Shown piece after piece: positions 36,607 to 49,135 of a DNA stretch of 64,000 nucleotides. The notes under the pieces were generated by a model that was not told where the DNA came from, did not search any database, and saw only the letters and a list, made by a program, of their open reading frames with translations. The stretch covers positions 1-64,000 of the forward strand of contig JAIUCV010000229.1 in the NCBI GenBank assembly GCA_026724425.1, in the 5' to 3' direction. Each line of letters opens with the position of its first letter. The first letter of the stretch is position 1. This stretch comes from Erythrophleum ivorense. Lineage: Eukaryota; Streptophyta; Magnoliopsida; Fabales; Fabaceae. Both the position numbers and the translations under genes were made by a program.

Positions 36607-38229
36607 CTTCCTCCCAAGGCTTGGCAGTACAGATCGTTTCAAGAAGAATACACGATCTTGCTCAGCTGAAAGCTAAAAGTTCACAGGGCTGCAACAGAGG
36701 AAGCAGAAGCTTCTCCTAGCTCCCGGACAAGCACCTACCCTGATTCTGAACTACTACAAGATGAATCTACGAACCGAGGAACAAAGACGTTATGTCGTTT
36801 TTATGCAATTGAGTAATGAGCGTGAATTGGCGTTTAGGTTGCAATTTAGAGAAAAACTTTCTCCTTTAAAATACATCGAGTCTCTTTAATTTAATTTAAG
36901 TAATAATTTTCATTAAGCTGAAATTTATAATCATTTTCGACTCGCGTAAAGGAAATATATATATATATATATATATAAACTAAACTAACAAAAATTTGTA
37001 AATTAATAAATGCATAAATTACTATATTTTTTGTATGCTTTTTAATAAACGATATTATATTATGAGAATGGATGAGTTAATATTGATATAAAATTTAGTA
37101 TTGTTTACACTCTTCTACCATATATCGAATTACAAGTAATTATTGTATTGATCTTATATATTAAATTTTAAAGAAATTAAATAAATAATTATAAAATCAA
37201 TTAATTGATGATATTTTTATATTTATAAAAATATAATGTACGTTAATATATATTGGTAAAGTACAAAGTAATGTTAAATTGATGTAGAATTTATGAGTAT
37301 AGTTTTTGCAATTAGAACTTTTAGAAACAAATGTATATGTATGTTTTTATATCTTTATTATTTATATCTTTATAAATGATTGTTGTAATATTATTGAAAA
37401 ATTATATATTTTTTATGTATAATTTTTTTGATCAAACTATACATTTATTATAATATTATTAGATAATTATACATTTATTATATTTTAATTAAAGAAATCT
37501 AATAGCATAGGTAGAAAAACTATAGCTAAGTCTACTCCGAATTTTTAATCTAAGAATATATTCCATAAAAATTGGTTCTTACAAAAAATTATTCAACAGC
37601 ATAAAATTGATTTTAATTGATCATGCTCTGGAGTAATCCTTCTTTATATATATATATATATATATGTATATTGATTTCATAAACTAAATTAATTAAATTT
37701 GCAAGATTGGATTATAAAAAGAGTGTTGAGTTTATTCTTATAGGTAATATTTGTTAGTCCATAACTAATTGCAATGTTTTATATTGGAGTTAAAACAATC
37801 TATTTAACATAATTTTTTAATTAATATTATAGTTATAAAAAAAGACACAAAGGCTTAAAAAATAGAATTTAAATGCAAATACATAAAATGTTAAGTTCAA
37901 AAACGTTATCATTTTGATTAATTTTAGCTCCGAGTACGCTTCAAAACTCTCAGGGAGGATGCTAACAACGTTGAGCCAAAATTTATTGGTAACTCCTAAA
38001 TTTTTATATACCAAAAGAATAACCCAAGTTCAAAATAACACACACACCTATATATAGGTGCGCGCGCGCGCGCGCTAAACGCAACATGAAAACGCTCTTG
38101 TTGTGTGTCGTTCACCTCATAGGGGGCGGAATATCGCAAATTTAGGAAGTTAAAAAAAAAAAAACAAAAAAAGCTCGGGTATCTCTCTCTCCCCGAAAGT
38201 CGGCTCCGGAGTCCAGTCTCACCGGAGAA
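36607..38229. other. shared upstream region of CYP71 and the phosphatase gene
   Basis: The two genes point away from each other, so this 1.6 kb holds both promoters. Next to CYP71 (36607-36780) it is GC-richer, as expected for a 5' UTR. The middle is AT-rich with TA tracts near 36957 and 37648. A CG-alternating tract (about 38060-38076) and a TC-rich leader lie just before the phosphatase ATG. I see no gene. Confidence 0.6.
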
Positions 38230-41200
38230 ATGAGGACACTGTATAATACCGGAGATAACCTTATCAATTTACGATTTTGCCACTGTCCTCAATTTCTCTC
38301 CCCAAGCGCCCCATTTCTTGTTCCTTTATCGCAAATCCCATACTTCTTTCTCAGAAACCCGACTCCTTCAATTTCCTGCAAACATCATCTCTTTTCTCCT
38401 TCTGGGTCGTCATCGATTCGAGCATCGATGGCGTCTTCTACCTCGTCGATTGGCACTGACACGGGGACAAAGCCATTCTCCGTGCTCTTTGTTTGCCTTG
38501 GCAACATCTGTAGGAGCCCAGCTGCTGAAGGGGTCTTCAGAGACTTGGTCAAGAGAAGGGCTTTAGATTCCAAGTTCAAAATTGATTCTGCTGGCACCAT
38601 GGATTACCATGAGGTGGGTTATCCTTAATTACATCTCATACTATGTTCATCGGATAAAGGAAAAAAAATGGATTTATTGTGTCCGTTGTTTTATGTGTTT
38701 TTCTTTTTGCTTGAATTATCTCAGTTATCTGGGGCAGCTACTTGTGACTAGTAAGAATTCAAGAATCTCTGAATAATTTTAGTTCATTGAATTTGTTGGA
38801 ACGTTCATTGTTGTTGAAGGGATATGAAGCAGACACCAGAACCAAAAAAAAAAAACTTGATTTCTTGTATTCGTAGATTTATATATTTATTTTTTGTTTG
38901 CTTAAATATTCTCAGTCACCCATTGCAGCTACTTGTGACCAGTGAAAATTCAAGAAGTTCTGAATTAATGTAATTTATTAAATTTTTTTTGGAATGATCA
39001 TCATTGATAAAGGGAAATGAAGCGGACCCGAGAATGCGAGCTGCCTCAAAAAGGCGAGGAATTGAGATAACCTCTATTTCTAGGCCAATCCAGCCATCTG
39101 ATTTCAGAGATTTCGATCTTATTCTTGCTATGGACAAGCAAAACAGAGGTGAGCCTGATTCAGATCTTTGGACAGACCTGGTTGTCTCGAATAATTTGTT
39201 TTATAAGTCTTCACCGTGTGTGGTAATGGCTTTTGTCTGTTGTTTGCTGTAGAGGACATATTGGAGGCATTCAATAGATGGAAGTTTAGAGATCCTTTAC
39301 CAACTGATGCACATAAAAAGGTCAGCATAAGGGTTTTATTGGAATTGGGTTTCTAATTTTTGTTAGCTGGTCTAATGTGAGTACCGGTGATGTAGGTTAA
39401 ATTGATGTGCTCATATTGTAAAAAACATGATGAAACAGAAGTCCCTGATCCTTACTATGGTGGACCACAAGGGTTTGAGAAGGTAATGATTTATAGTTAC
39501 TGGTTGGTTCTTTCTGTTGGTTAATGAAGAGCATCATTTGCTGTGATGTGCAATGTAAGAGTATGATTGGAATAATTTGTTGAGAAGGAAGGCCAAGCAT
39601 TATATTGATGTGTATAAATGAAACATCTTAAAAAAATTTATGCTTCCAGAGAAATTTTACTTGGTAAAGTGCCCTTAGACATTTTGACATGGTATGAATG
39701 ACCACATATCTTATAGTGAACTAAATAAGTTGGACAACATTTATGTGCAGTTCTTTTAAGTATTTGCCTTAACGTTATTTAAAAAGTTATAGCATGGAGA
39801 ATTTTTTTTTTAATTGTTTTAAATAGCTCAACCACTACTCCTCCTTTAAAAAGGTTCTTTGACATCTCATAATTTAGTAGTTATTCCGGGTGTTTTGAAC
39901 TTGAGAGGTGCAGATGGATCTAGTCACTAGGAGGTCTATGATGGGGGAGAAATGAAGCACTCTGGGTAAACCCTCAAGCGGATAAGGGGGTCTGATTCTC
40001 TCATTGTCTAAACTCTAAACCTCCTCTGTGGAATTCAAAACTAAGAAACGAAGTTCTTAGTAAATAAAGCTGTTTTTTCTTTAGCTCAAGAAAAGGGATA
40101 GTTCTGGAAAATTGAGAGGTGTTTAAGTTTTAGAGAGAAGTTAGAAATTTGAAATCTTAAAAATTCTGTCCTATTTACAGCAGAGGGTGTGAGATGGCAG
40201 TTAACACACAGGATACGTATCATAAGAAGGTGGGAATATCATGCATGATTAGTGCGGGGTTTAGATGGTGGGTGATGGTATACACATTAAGTGCATGGGA
40301 TAGAAGTGCGTATGAGATCATGGGTATGATCATTAATGGTTATTTGTTTGTGAACGGGGGAGGCCAGAGAGTGAGGAGTAAGCTCAAATAGAACAATAAA
40401 TCTATTCACTAAGTATCAAGACCCTTACATGGCTTATCTATAGCAATTGTGCTTCCATACTTAGTCCAAAGATACCTTAACTTCAGTCTTACCAAATTGC
40501 CCCACAAGGATTATCCCTAAGGGGAAGGAGGATGAGAATCACTCCTTCACACATGGCTTATCTATAGCACAATAAATCTATTTACTAAGTATCAAGACCC
40601 TTACATGGCTTATCTATAGCAATTGTGCTTCCATACTTAGTTCAAAGATACCTTCACTCTTACCAAATTACACCCCAAGGATTATTCCTAAGGAGAAGGA
40701 GGATGAGAATCACTCCTTCACACACTCTTAACGTTGTCTAAATTGCTTTCTCAGGAAGCAAAGTTAGAGTGACCTTGGTGTAATTCAACCTAGGCCGATA
40801 CTAGCACTGACTCCGAGGGAGTTGATGACCCTATTACCCTCTTTTTAACCCTGAACTTTTAGAAGGGAAAGTGAGGTAACTTAGGGCACTGTTGGTTGCT
40901 TGCAAAGAAGAGGGATTTCTTCTCCAAAGTTGTATGTAATGTTTATTATGCCCTTATAATCATTACTCAATAATATCTATCATTTTTATTGTATAATTGT
41001 AGTTGGGACATAAAAGTTATTTCTCATTCACAAAATTTTTTCCTTTACATTCCCCTTTGCATTCAGTGTATCAAACAGGATGTTAGTTTATTGTTCAAAG
41101 GACGAGGGTTCACTGGGCACTTTGAAGCACTTGGCTCTCAGACCAGGACAAAAAAAAAAAAAAACGCAGTTGGCTCAGTAGAGGGTATGTCACTAGGCAT

Positions 41201-41970
41201 AAGGTTGCCAAGATGGTGCTTTGGAAGCCAGGGGCGTCATGCAAAAGGTATCTGGGTGCCTGGGTGCTTGCGCCAAGGTGCCTAGCACTAGGGTGCTTGG
41301 TACTTGGCGCCAAGGGTGTTAGGATGCTTGGTGCTACTGGCACCATGTATGTTGGGCATTTGACTTTCAAAAAATATATTACTTGTGTTTACCGTCCAAG
41401 GGACAGATTCCCAAAGTATTCTTAAAGAGCCAAGAAAGGCCCCCAGCAAAGGAGTACTATGGACCACGGATGCAGCCCTTTTAGCTAGCGCAACTCCATT
41501 AGTTAACTAGCTGGCTCTCTTAACTAGGTAGCAGAAGACTCCCTTAACTGACTGGCTGACTCTTTTAATAATTAAATTACTATAGCTCTTAATAAATTAA
41601 CATGAAGGAAGGGCTGTGTTGGGACAATCGAAAAACCTGATAATAAGCAACTAAAGATTTTTATCTAAGCTTTGTCAAGAAAATTAAAACTCTACAATCA
41701 ACACTAGGCATATTTTGATGATAGCTTCTCTAATAAAAATTGAGGATACAATAAGTAGTTGATAATATCATGTCCTAAGTTGTTTTATCAATAGCAAATC
41801 TAGGTAAATAGTTATTCAGGCAACACTATCTTGTAAAGAATTTTTTTACTTTTAGTTTATGCTCTGCTTATATACTATCATTAATATGGCAGGTGTTAGA
41901 TTTGCTCGAAGATGCTTGCGAATCATTGTTGGAAGACATTTTGGCAGAGCATAAAAATTTACAAGAATGA
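38230..41970 (+). CDS. low-molecular-weight protein tyrosine phosphatase, probably organelle-targeted
   Basis: Exons 38230-38613, 39013-39148, 39253-39320, 39396-39482 and 41893-41970 give 250 codons plus stop, with GT/AG borders. The phosphatase domain runs from about residue 82. It has the CX5R loop VCLGNICRS with nucleophile Cys89 and Arg95, and the late DPYYGG motif with general acid Asp214. This family removes phosphate from tyrosine by a cysteinyl-phosphate intermediate. The first 66 residues are rich in Ser, Phe, Leu and Pro and poor in acids, like a plastid transit peptide. A second ATG at codon 67 (MASSTSS) could give a form without it. The cytosolic family members are about 155 residues. 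Intron 4 is large and repeat-filled. Targeting is inferred. Confidence 0.94.
40394..40733. repeat. tandem duplication (178-bp unit) in phosphatase intron 4
   Basis: Two direct copies begin 'caataaatcta' at 40394 and 40572, an offset of 178 bp. They share 'cttacatggcttatctatag', 'ttgtgcttccatacttag' and 'aaggaggatgagaatcactc'. They differ by a few substitutions and short indels. Origin unknown. Confidence 0.85.
40884..41082. mobile_element. PIF/Harbinger-like MITE in phosphatase intron 4
   Basis: A 199-bp AT-rich element with ends 'gggcactgttggttgc' and the inverse of 'catcctgtttgatac', flanked by 'tta' on both sides (40881-40883, 41083-41085). The end style matches the MITEs at 32241 and 47758. 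The ends are diverged, so confidence is moderate. Confidence 0.5.
41195..41345. repeat. GC-rich short-motif repeat with palindromes, phosphatase intron 4
   Basis: Variants of 'gggtgcttgg' and 'gcgccaagg' recur about eight times in 150 bp. A perfect 12-bp palindrome, cttggcgccaag, lies at 41303-41314. It is much richer in GC than the surrounding intron. It has no coding meaning that I can see and resembles a local expansion of a short motif. Confidence 0.6.
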
Positions 41971-43430
41971 TAAGACTGAGCTGGTCATCCTGCATAAAAT
42001 TAGAATGGCAGATTGGCTGCTATAGGTATTTGCTCGAGGTCTTCCCTTTCATTGGTCTTCTGTCTAAACTTCTATCGGCACATGCTTATGTTGCATCACT
42101 TATTTCAATCATGATGTGTTTTCAAAAACAGATTAAGAAGTCACAAATATCTAATTTTCTCATTCTTGATCAGTTTTTTCCCCGCTGTATCCTTGACATT
42201 GCGAATTGGAAGGTGGGTGATTGCCGTTCTCGAGTAAATTTAAATCAATCTTTGTTATCAGTGAAGTGGAACGATGTCAGTAGACGTGATTATTGTATCG
42301 ATCTCCATTGTGTGATTCGTTTCTCCCTTTCTTTTTCTCTAGCATACCTAGAATTTTCTTTTGAATTGGGAGTCAAAATGATCTAATCTGAAACATTTTA
42401 ATAATCAACCCTGTAACTGAAGAGTCTAATATATAAATTTGATTTAAGTATTAGTCAGAAATCCAAAAGTTAAACTCTTCCCACAGAATTGATCAAAATT
42501 CCACCTGCACTAATGTGTCTGTATCATGACCATGAGGAATTAAAATATATATATATATATATTTAATATGCGATGTGATTATTTGCTGATCATATTAAAT
42601 CGAAGGAGGAACAAGAGATGTACACTAATTGTATAAATGATGCTAGGCAATCTCAAGAAAAATTGTTGTGCCAAACGCACTGACATTGACGCTTCCTGTC
42701 ACCAGACTTCTATTGGCACCACCTTGGTGAACTGCTTTCGAAGTGAAAACTAGAATTGTAAGTAGAAAATATAAGTATAGGCCTCATTAAAATAAATTGA
42801 CTCAAACGATCGTCTTCGTAATTATATCACCTTAATATCTATTCCAATTATATTTGTAATCCATCTCTCGTAATCATATCACTTTAAAACTAATCCATAT
42901 TGTAGTTTAAATCTATCTCAGGAAATCTCTCTCCAAACCGAATCAAAAGCAAATTAGATTAAATACCATTTCTCCAGCCAAACATCAATTTACACAACCG
43001 TGTTTGGCCCAAGACTCCTTTCAAGATAGAACTATCTTACTTTGGGGCACGCATAATTTACATTATATCCTTTTCAATTTCTTAAAAAAATTGACAATGA
43101 CAATTTCCTTTTGAAAAGAAAGATATAAAATATATATACAACTTACACATTATAAAGTATACCATTTTGGTGCATCTCATCCATACTACAATGTTAATTC
43201 AAAAAAAAATTTTTTGAGCCAAATCCATTTACGTCATATAAATGCAAACATGACCTTTTTTTCCCTCAGAAAATACAGGGTGAGAAATTCGTTCTAACTT
43301 GCCAATGTCTCATAATCATAGCTGTAGTCATCAAAGTCAATAAGTTATGGTTGGCAATTACATAGGCAGATTTATGAGGAATACTACCTCTTTCATGAGA
43401 TCAACTCAGACTATAAAGCTCTGTTTCTTC
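41971..43430. other. intergenic DNA between convergent phosphatase and invertase genes
   Basis: Holds the two 3' UTRs. There is an (AT)n tract near 42546-42561. The open frame at 41967-42386 overlaps the phosphatase stop and its 3' UTR and has no domain. No gene seen. Confidence 0.55.
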
Positions 43431-46400
43431 CTACCCCCGTTTCCTCCTTGGGTTGGCACTGATCATACAAGAAAAGGCATTTACAAGCTCTGAATCCTCA
43501 TCGTTAATGAGGATTTTTGCTGCATTTGGATTGGCAAGGAGGAGCTTTGCCACAAGGTACCCTGCAATAGACCATGTCTGAAAAAGTCGTGCCTGTTTTC
43601 CAATAAACCTTCCTTGCTTTGTATCATAATACTCAGGCCACTTGTCTTCTGATAACCGGCTCTCAGCAACTAGGACAGCCTTTAAAGCAATCTCTGGTCT
43701 ATTCATCTTAATGCATGCAACGGTAAGCTGCAATATAACCATAGTCAATTAATTTACAAAACATACGTCCGCTTCCAAGTTCCAACTATCATGGTGGCAT
43801 ACTGTAAGCTAATATCAATTAAAAACAGAACTCCAATTTCCAATCTACTTTAAGAGCACTGGCCTCATGTCGTCAAAACCCCTTGATGAGTATCACATTT
43901 GTCTTTTTTGTTAACAAAAAAGTATCACACCTGTCTTTTTTGTAAGCAAAAAATCAGGATACATTTGTCTGGATAGCCTTATTTCAAATCATTTGATCTC
44001 TAACATTTTGGATAATAGATCGACGGGGCAAAGATTTGGTAGGAAGTGCTAGTGACATACCGCATCCATTGGGAGGTCTGTCACCAACAATATTCATAAT
44101 GGACAACCCAATTCTTGTAGTGAAGGCTATGTCTTACTTGAATCTACTACCTGTCCTAGCGGCAGCTCTTCAAAATTTGAAGCATCACTCACATGAATTT
44201 TAATTTGCTTAGGATTGGTCCTATTTAAGCCTAAAGAATCGGATCATATTTTAGTATCCATCACTTACACGTTTGCTACAGAAAGACTACAAAGCTGCAA
44301 TTGAGTAGTGCTAACGACCTCTCTAGACCTAATGCAGTTTACATGGAAGGAAAAGACAAATTATATTTATATGGGAGCGTGGTCGACGTCCCATCTTTTA
44401 GGGTTCAGGTTTACATGTGTGAATGAAACAATTATAACAGTAAACTTGGATAGGAAAGCAGTTCACAGGGAAAATTTTAAAATACCAACAATTTCAAGGG
44501 CATTCATCCCTCGTGGAGTCTCAAATCACAAGTTCAGTAAGTATCAGGCAAAAAAGAGAGAAATTATATTTTGCATTTCCAAAGATGTGTAAAGTTGACT
44601 CTGAAGATTTATTTGTTTGCTTTAGGATTAAGAATTGAACAGAATATCGATAATGGAAACCATAAAATATCAGTAATGCAAACTAACCTGCCAGAGCAAA
44701 GTTGGCCAACAGCCCGCATTGTGGTAGGACCAAGGACTGCATGAGAAGATAAAAGGTCAGGATAACTGGCAGAAACTAAGAAGAATATCATACAAGATTG
44801 TGTCAAGGCATTACGTGTTTTTAGGGTCACTGCCTGTTATAATACGCCATTCCTGGCCTTCAAGAGCAGGATAGCTTATCTTGAATGGCATGCCAGCCAC
44901 TAACTCTGACCATTTTGCTTCAATGAGGTCCAAGATGGCATGTGATTGATCTGCAGTGGCCAGACTACTTACAATGGACCATAAGTTCCCAAGAGAGAAA
45001 AAACGGAAGTCCATGTGAGCTGGTTGCAGGTTTCCAATCAAATAACCTCCTTTAGTTGGCATGAATTCCACTAACCACGAGGGAATTTGATCAGGATAGA
45101 TGTTAAATTTGTTAACAGCGTCATATGAGTATTCCTCTGTCTTGTATCTGTAGATCTCATTGAGTTTTCTCATATCAATCCAGTAATATTCCCTTATATG
45201 GAATGATAATGAAACAAGACGACTGTTAAGCGCTCTAATAAGATCAGTTGATCCATCTTCAGGAGCAAGCATCTCGCGAGCGCACAGTAATGCTGAGTAA
45301 AACAATGCCTGCAGGACATTAAACATTGATAACAGAATTAAGACATTAATTCCTTGTACTAAACAAGCGGAGGGTATTAAAGGAGTAGTTGAATACTTAT
45401 ATTGGCTATATTAAAAAATTGCCGTAATGGTCTATGTCCTTATAAGGTGAATATTTTAGAAGCATAAGAATTGAATTCAACGATTTAGAAAGGAACTACT
45501 AACTTGTATCTCCAGAGGGTGACCATGAATTCCCATACGACGATCTATCATACAGGAACCATCCGTAACCAGCAAAGTTGGAAACATATCAAAACCATCT
45601 GCAAGACACAGCTTTAAAATCATTTTGATTCCAGTTTGCACATCAACTCTCTCTTGCACAGATAGATCTCCAGAACATTTCCCATATGCTCGCAACAATA
45701 TAATCCACCAAAGTCCTGGCAGTAGAATTATATACTGTTAATACTTAAGCAGGAAAGTTAATAGTTGATCAAATAAACAATATATATGTGAGTAAGAATC
45801 ATATCATGGTACTAATCGCTAACCAGAATCAACTGGTGCTACACGACCAATGGCTGCTTCACCAAAATCAGGATCCAAGACATCTTCAGTTGCAGAATCA
45901 TCCCCATCAAGGGGAATAGTCCGCACTTTGAAACTAGCAGGCATCAATCCTTGACCAGGACTATGACAATCCATGGTTTTCTCCCAACTCTGCCACAAAC
46001 ACACAATTAGCTTGACAAGCAAATATATTATTCGAATGAAATTGTGGCCCCATCAATGAAGACTTTAGATATTACCTGTAACTGAAGGGTATGAAGAATA
46101 AAATTCCGTACAATATCATACTCTCCTTTCAAGAGAAATGCTATCCCAGAAGGTATGAAGTCACGGATAAAGACCTGATCATAGTTCAGGATACTACTAC
46201 TGCTTGGATCATTAGCAGCAATAGTTCCAATAGGGTTATTACAATAATAAACAATAGAGTCCCTCAGTAAATTCCATGCTTCATCCTCAGTTGAATTCTC
46301 ACTGACCTTATGCAATATATCTTTAGCAAGTCCATCCGTAGTTGACTTTCTGTTTGCTATAAAACCTCGATTTTCGTGTTCTACTAGGCCATCAATCGCA

Positions 46401-46801
46401 GAAGCTTCTACTTGTGATTTACCACCAGCCAAAGTCCCATTAAGAGAGCCCGATGATCTTTTTTCCGTGCTCCTGGACCATGCACTGTCTTGATCCTCAT
46501 TCGTTATGCTGCCAACACCGTCTACCCGTTGACAATTGCAAATATTTGATTCCAATCGGTTACGATCAGTCTTTTCATAAAATTTACCATCTATAATCTG
46601 TAATGCATTTGTCCTCTTGGAAGTCCGGCACATTCTTGAACCACTTTTCCCCAGCACATACACTGAAATTCTTTTCCTTCTGTTACATACGTTGGATTTG
46701 TTGGACCTTACAGAGTAGAGTTCGTAGGAACATGTGTCAAACTGGACAAAGGGAGGAAAAATCCCAGATATAATTTGCCTCATAGTTACTGATGTCGCCA
46801 T
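43431..46801 (-). CDS. alkaline/neutral invertase (GH100), organelle-targeted type
   Basis: Exons 46076-46801, 45824-45989, 45504-45715, 44815-45308, 44688-44736 and 43431-43727 join to 647 codons plus stop. Neutral invertases split sucrose into glucose and fructose without being glycosylated or vacuolar. The conserved GH100 core starts near residue 160 (EAWNLLRDSIVYYCNNPIGTIA). It has NYDQVFIRDF, the LQSWEKT junction, DSGLWWIILLRAYGK, GHPLEIQ, REYYWIDMRKLNEIYRYKTEEYSYDA, and the TPWSYHN segment split over exons 4 and 5. About 155 N-terminal residues, rich in Ser, Arg and Lys, precede the core, as in the alpha group sent to plastids or mitochondria; cytosolic ones lack most of this. The ATG at 46801 (MATSVTMRQ) was chosen as the first in frame. 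The organelle is not decided. Confidence 0.95.
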
Positions 46802-47757
46802 CAATTCAATTTCAATTGGATTACCTTCAACACTTCAAAACTGCCTCCGGGCAGGGGTATGACCTTCAGGTATTTAGTTATAGCACCTATGCAAACCAGA
46901 AAACACTAAGCTCAAAATTCATCCGTTGTGCTAGCTTCCTAGAAAAGCAAAGAATGAAGTCAACGGAGACAAAGCAAAAGAAGAACACAGAGACTCTAAC
47001 TCCTTAACATATAAATTTTCGTTGTGCCTAAAACAACTATTTGGTTAACTGAATAAGTTTTCTGATAGAAGCTTATTATTCATCAGTTCGCGCCAGAGGA
47101 AAAAGAGAGAGAGAGAGAGATCCATTGGTGAAATCATACCTGTGATAGTACTCTCTGAGGCTATATGGTTGTATTTAACTGATAAAATACATCTTGTTGG
47201 GGGAAAAAAGATTTGAAAAGAGAATCACCAAGAAGCTAATCGCAGACTGATAGTGGTAAGCCTTTTGCTTTTTGTTTATCAATTGCTTTAGTATATTCTC
47301 TCGCTGGCTTTCGATTTTTCCAGAAAATTTTGAGCGGCTTTTTGGCCGGTACTCGCGAGGTTTATGATATCTCGCGTTTCAATCCGAGCAGAAGCAAGTC
47401 ACAGTCCCACCCATACATGAAAGGCGGTTCCCAAGTGGAGACGCGACCCAAAAGATCTCGATTTCTTTATTTTATTTGATAAACCAATAATTCTCAATCA
47501 ACTGTAAGCTCTTGAACGCCCTCTTATAACAATATTGGTGTTATATAGGAATTTGACCCGACGCTTCTGTGATGTGAAATGATGTTATCCTTCTGGTATT
47601 CTGCAAGCCCGACTCCATATTTTGAGATCCTATAAGCAGGCTTCACACTTCCAATGATCTTATAATTAAGTTGAAATCAGATATTCTTTCTTCTTCCCAG
47701 ACACTGCAACGCACATCTCCCTTAGAAATGCCCTCTATATTTTTTTAATACTAATAA
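46802..47757 (-). other. upstream region of the invertase gene
   Basis: Contains the 5' UTR and promoter of the invertase. A (GA)n tract (about 47106-47120) may be a GAGA-type or UTR element. Another ordinary AT-rich stretch follows. No gene. Confidence 0.5.
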
Positions 47758-48267
47758 GGAGTGTTTGGTTTAACATAGGGAGGAGAGGGATGAGATTTTA
47801 ACGGGAAAGAAAGGAGTTTGAATGATACGTTGTTTGGTTAATTTGGAGGGGAGAGATTTTAATGATATGTTGTTTGATCGAGGAGGGGAGGGGAGAGGAG
47901 GGAGGGAATTAATGAATAATTATATTTTTAATTAATTTTTTTTATTTTTAAGATATTTTTTTAAAAAAAAATTTATTATAAAAAATAAATTTTTTTTATT
48001 TTTATTCAAAAATATTTTTTATTTTTATAAAAAAATATTTTGAATCTTATTAAAAAAATAAAATTTATATTATATTTAAAATAAAAACAAAATAAAAATA
48101 ATTTAGTCAAACACACTCAAAAAAAATTTTCTCTTTTCTAAAATCTCCTTTTAGAGGAGAGAAAAAAAAGAGAGAGACAAACTCTCCTCCCCTCCACTTC
48201 CTTCTAACTTTTTCATACCAAATAAGAGGACGGACTCCCCTCTCTTCCTCTCCAACCAAATACTAGG
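47758..48267. mobile_element. PIF/Harbinger-like MITE upstream of invertase
   Basis: A 510-bp element. The left end is 'ggagtgtttggtt' with GGGGAGG-rich sequence, the right end is the inverse ('aaccaaatactagg'), and the core is AT-rich. It is flanked by 'taa' on both sides (47755-47757 and 48268-48270). It has the same style as the MITE inside gypsy 1 and probably belongs to the same broad family. Confidence 0.65.
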
Positions 48268-48270
48268 TAA

Positions 48271-49135
48271 GAAAGGAGGGGGGGGGGGGGGGGGGGCGGG
48301 GGGCGGAGAACTGCGAATTACACTGAGATACTCACGCATACATATTTCTAAAAAATACAACTTAAAAATCACCTGTGGTAGGCCAGATGATAACTACTTA
48401 AAATAGTGTTATTCTTAAAGGCAAACCCGACCGAAGGCTCCTTGGTTGAGTATAAGATAATAATCATTGGGACCAAAAAGAACTTAGGTCCTGTCAGACC
48501 ATCTGATGGTGACTACTTAAAAATCGGGGACAAAAGGTTCAGGAATATCATCATAACACAATGTCGTACAAAGGAAATATATAAATCAAACTAGTTTAAT
48601 TTCTGAATGGTGATGACTGATACTTCACGTATTTTTTATTTTTTATTTTATAAACTATTATACTATGTTTATTATAATGAAATATCTTTTATTGGGCATA
48701 AATTAAAATAATAATAATAAGTGTCAGTTTCAAAGAAAAATTAAGGAGATTCAATCAATCTTGAATCCTGGACAAAAGGTTCCAGAATATCATCATAGCA
48801 CAATGTCATGACCTGTATATATCAAACTTGTGCAATGCTCAGTACTTACTATCTGGATCAAGTTCATTTGATTAATACAAATAAACGCCATTCGTCACAA
48901 AGAAACAGACAAACTACGCTAGCGATGAAGTTCTTGGCAAATTCACAAAGAATATAACGTAAACATGAATAATTTCTCATATTAACCTCACTGCTCCCCC
49001 CCCCCCCCCTCCCTCCTCCTTTTTTCTCCTCTCTTCTCTTTTCTGATACAATTAAGTGTTTGAATCTAATTACATTTTCCCTTTCCTAAATTAGTCAATC
49101 CTTCCCCAGAAGAATACACAAAGCTTGGGCAAACT
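48271..49135. other. intergenic DNA, 3' of HDA9, with G19 and C14 tracts
   Basis: A G19 tract (48278-48296) and a C14 tract (48996-49009) bracket a region without a gene. A phrase of about 36 bp beginning 'ggacaaaaggttc' (48529 and 48771) occurs twice as diverged direct copies. The last part is the 3' UTR of HDA9. Confidence 0.55.
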
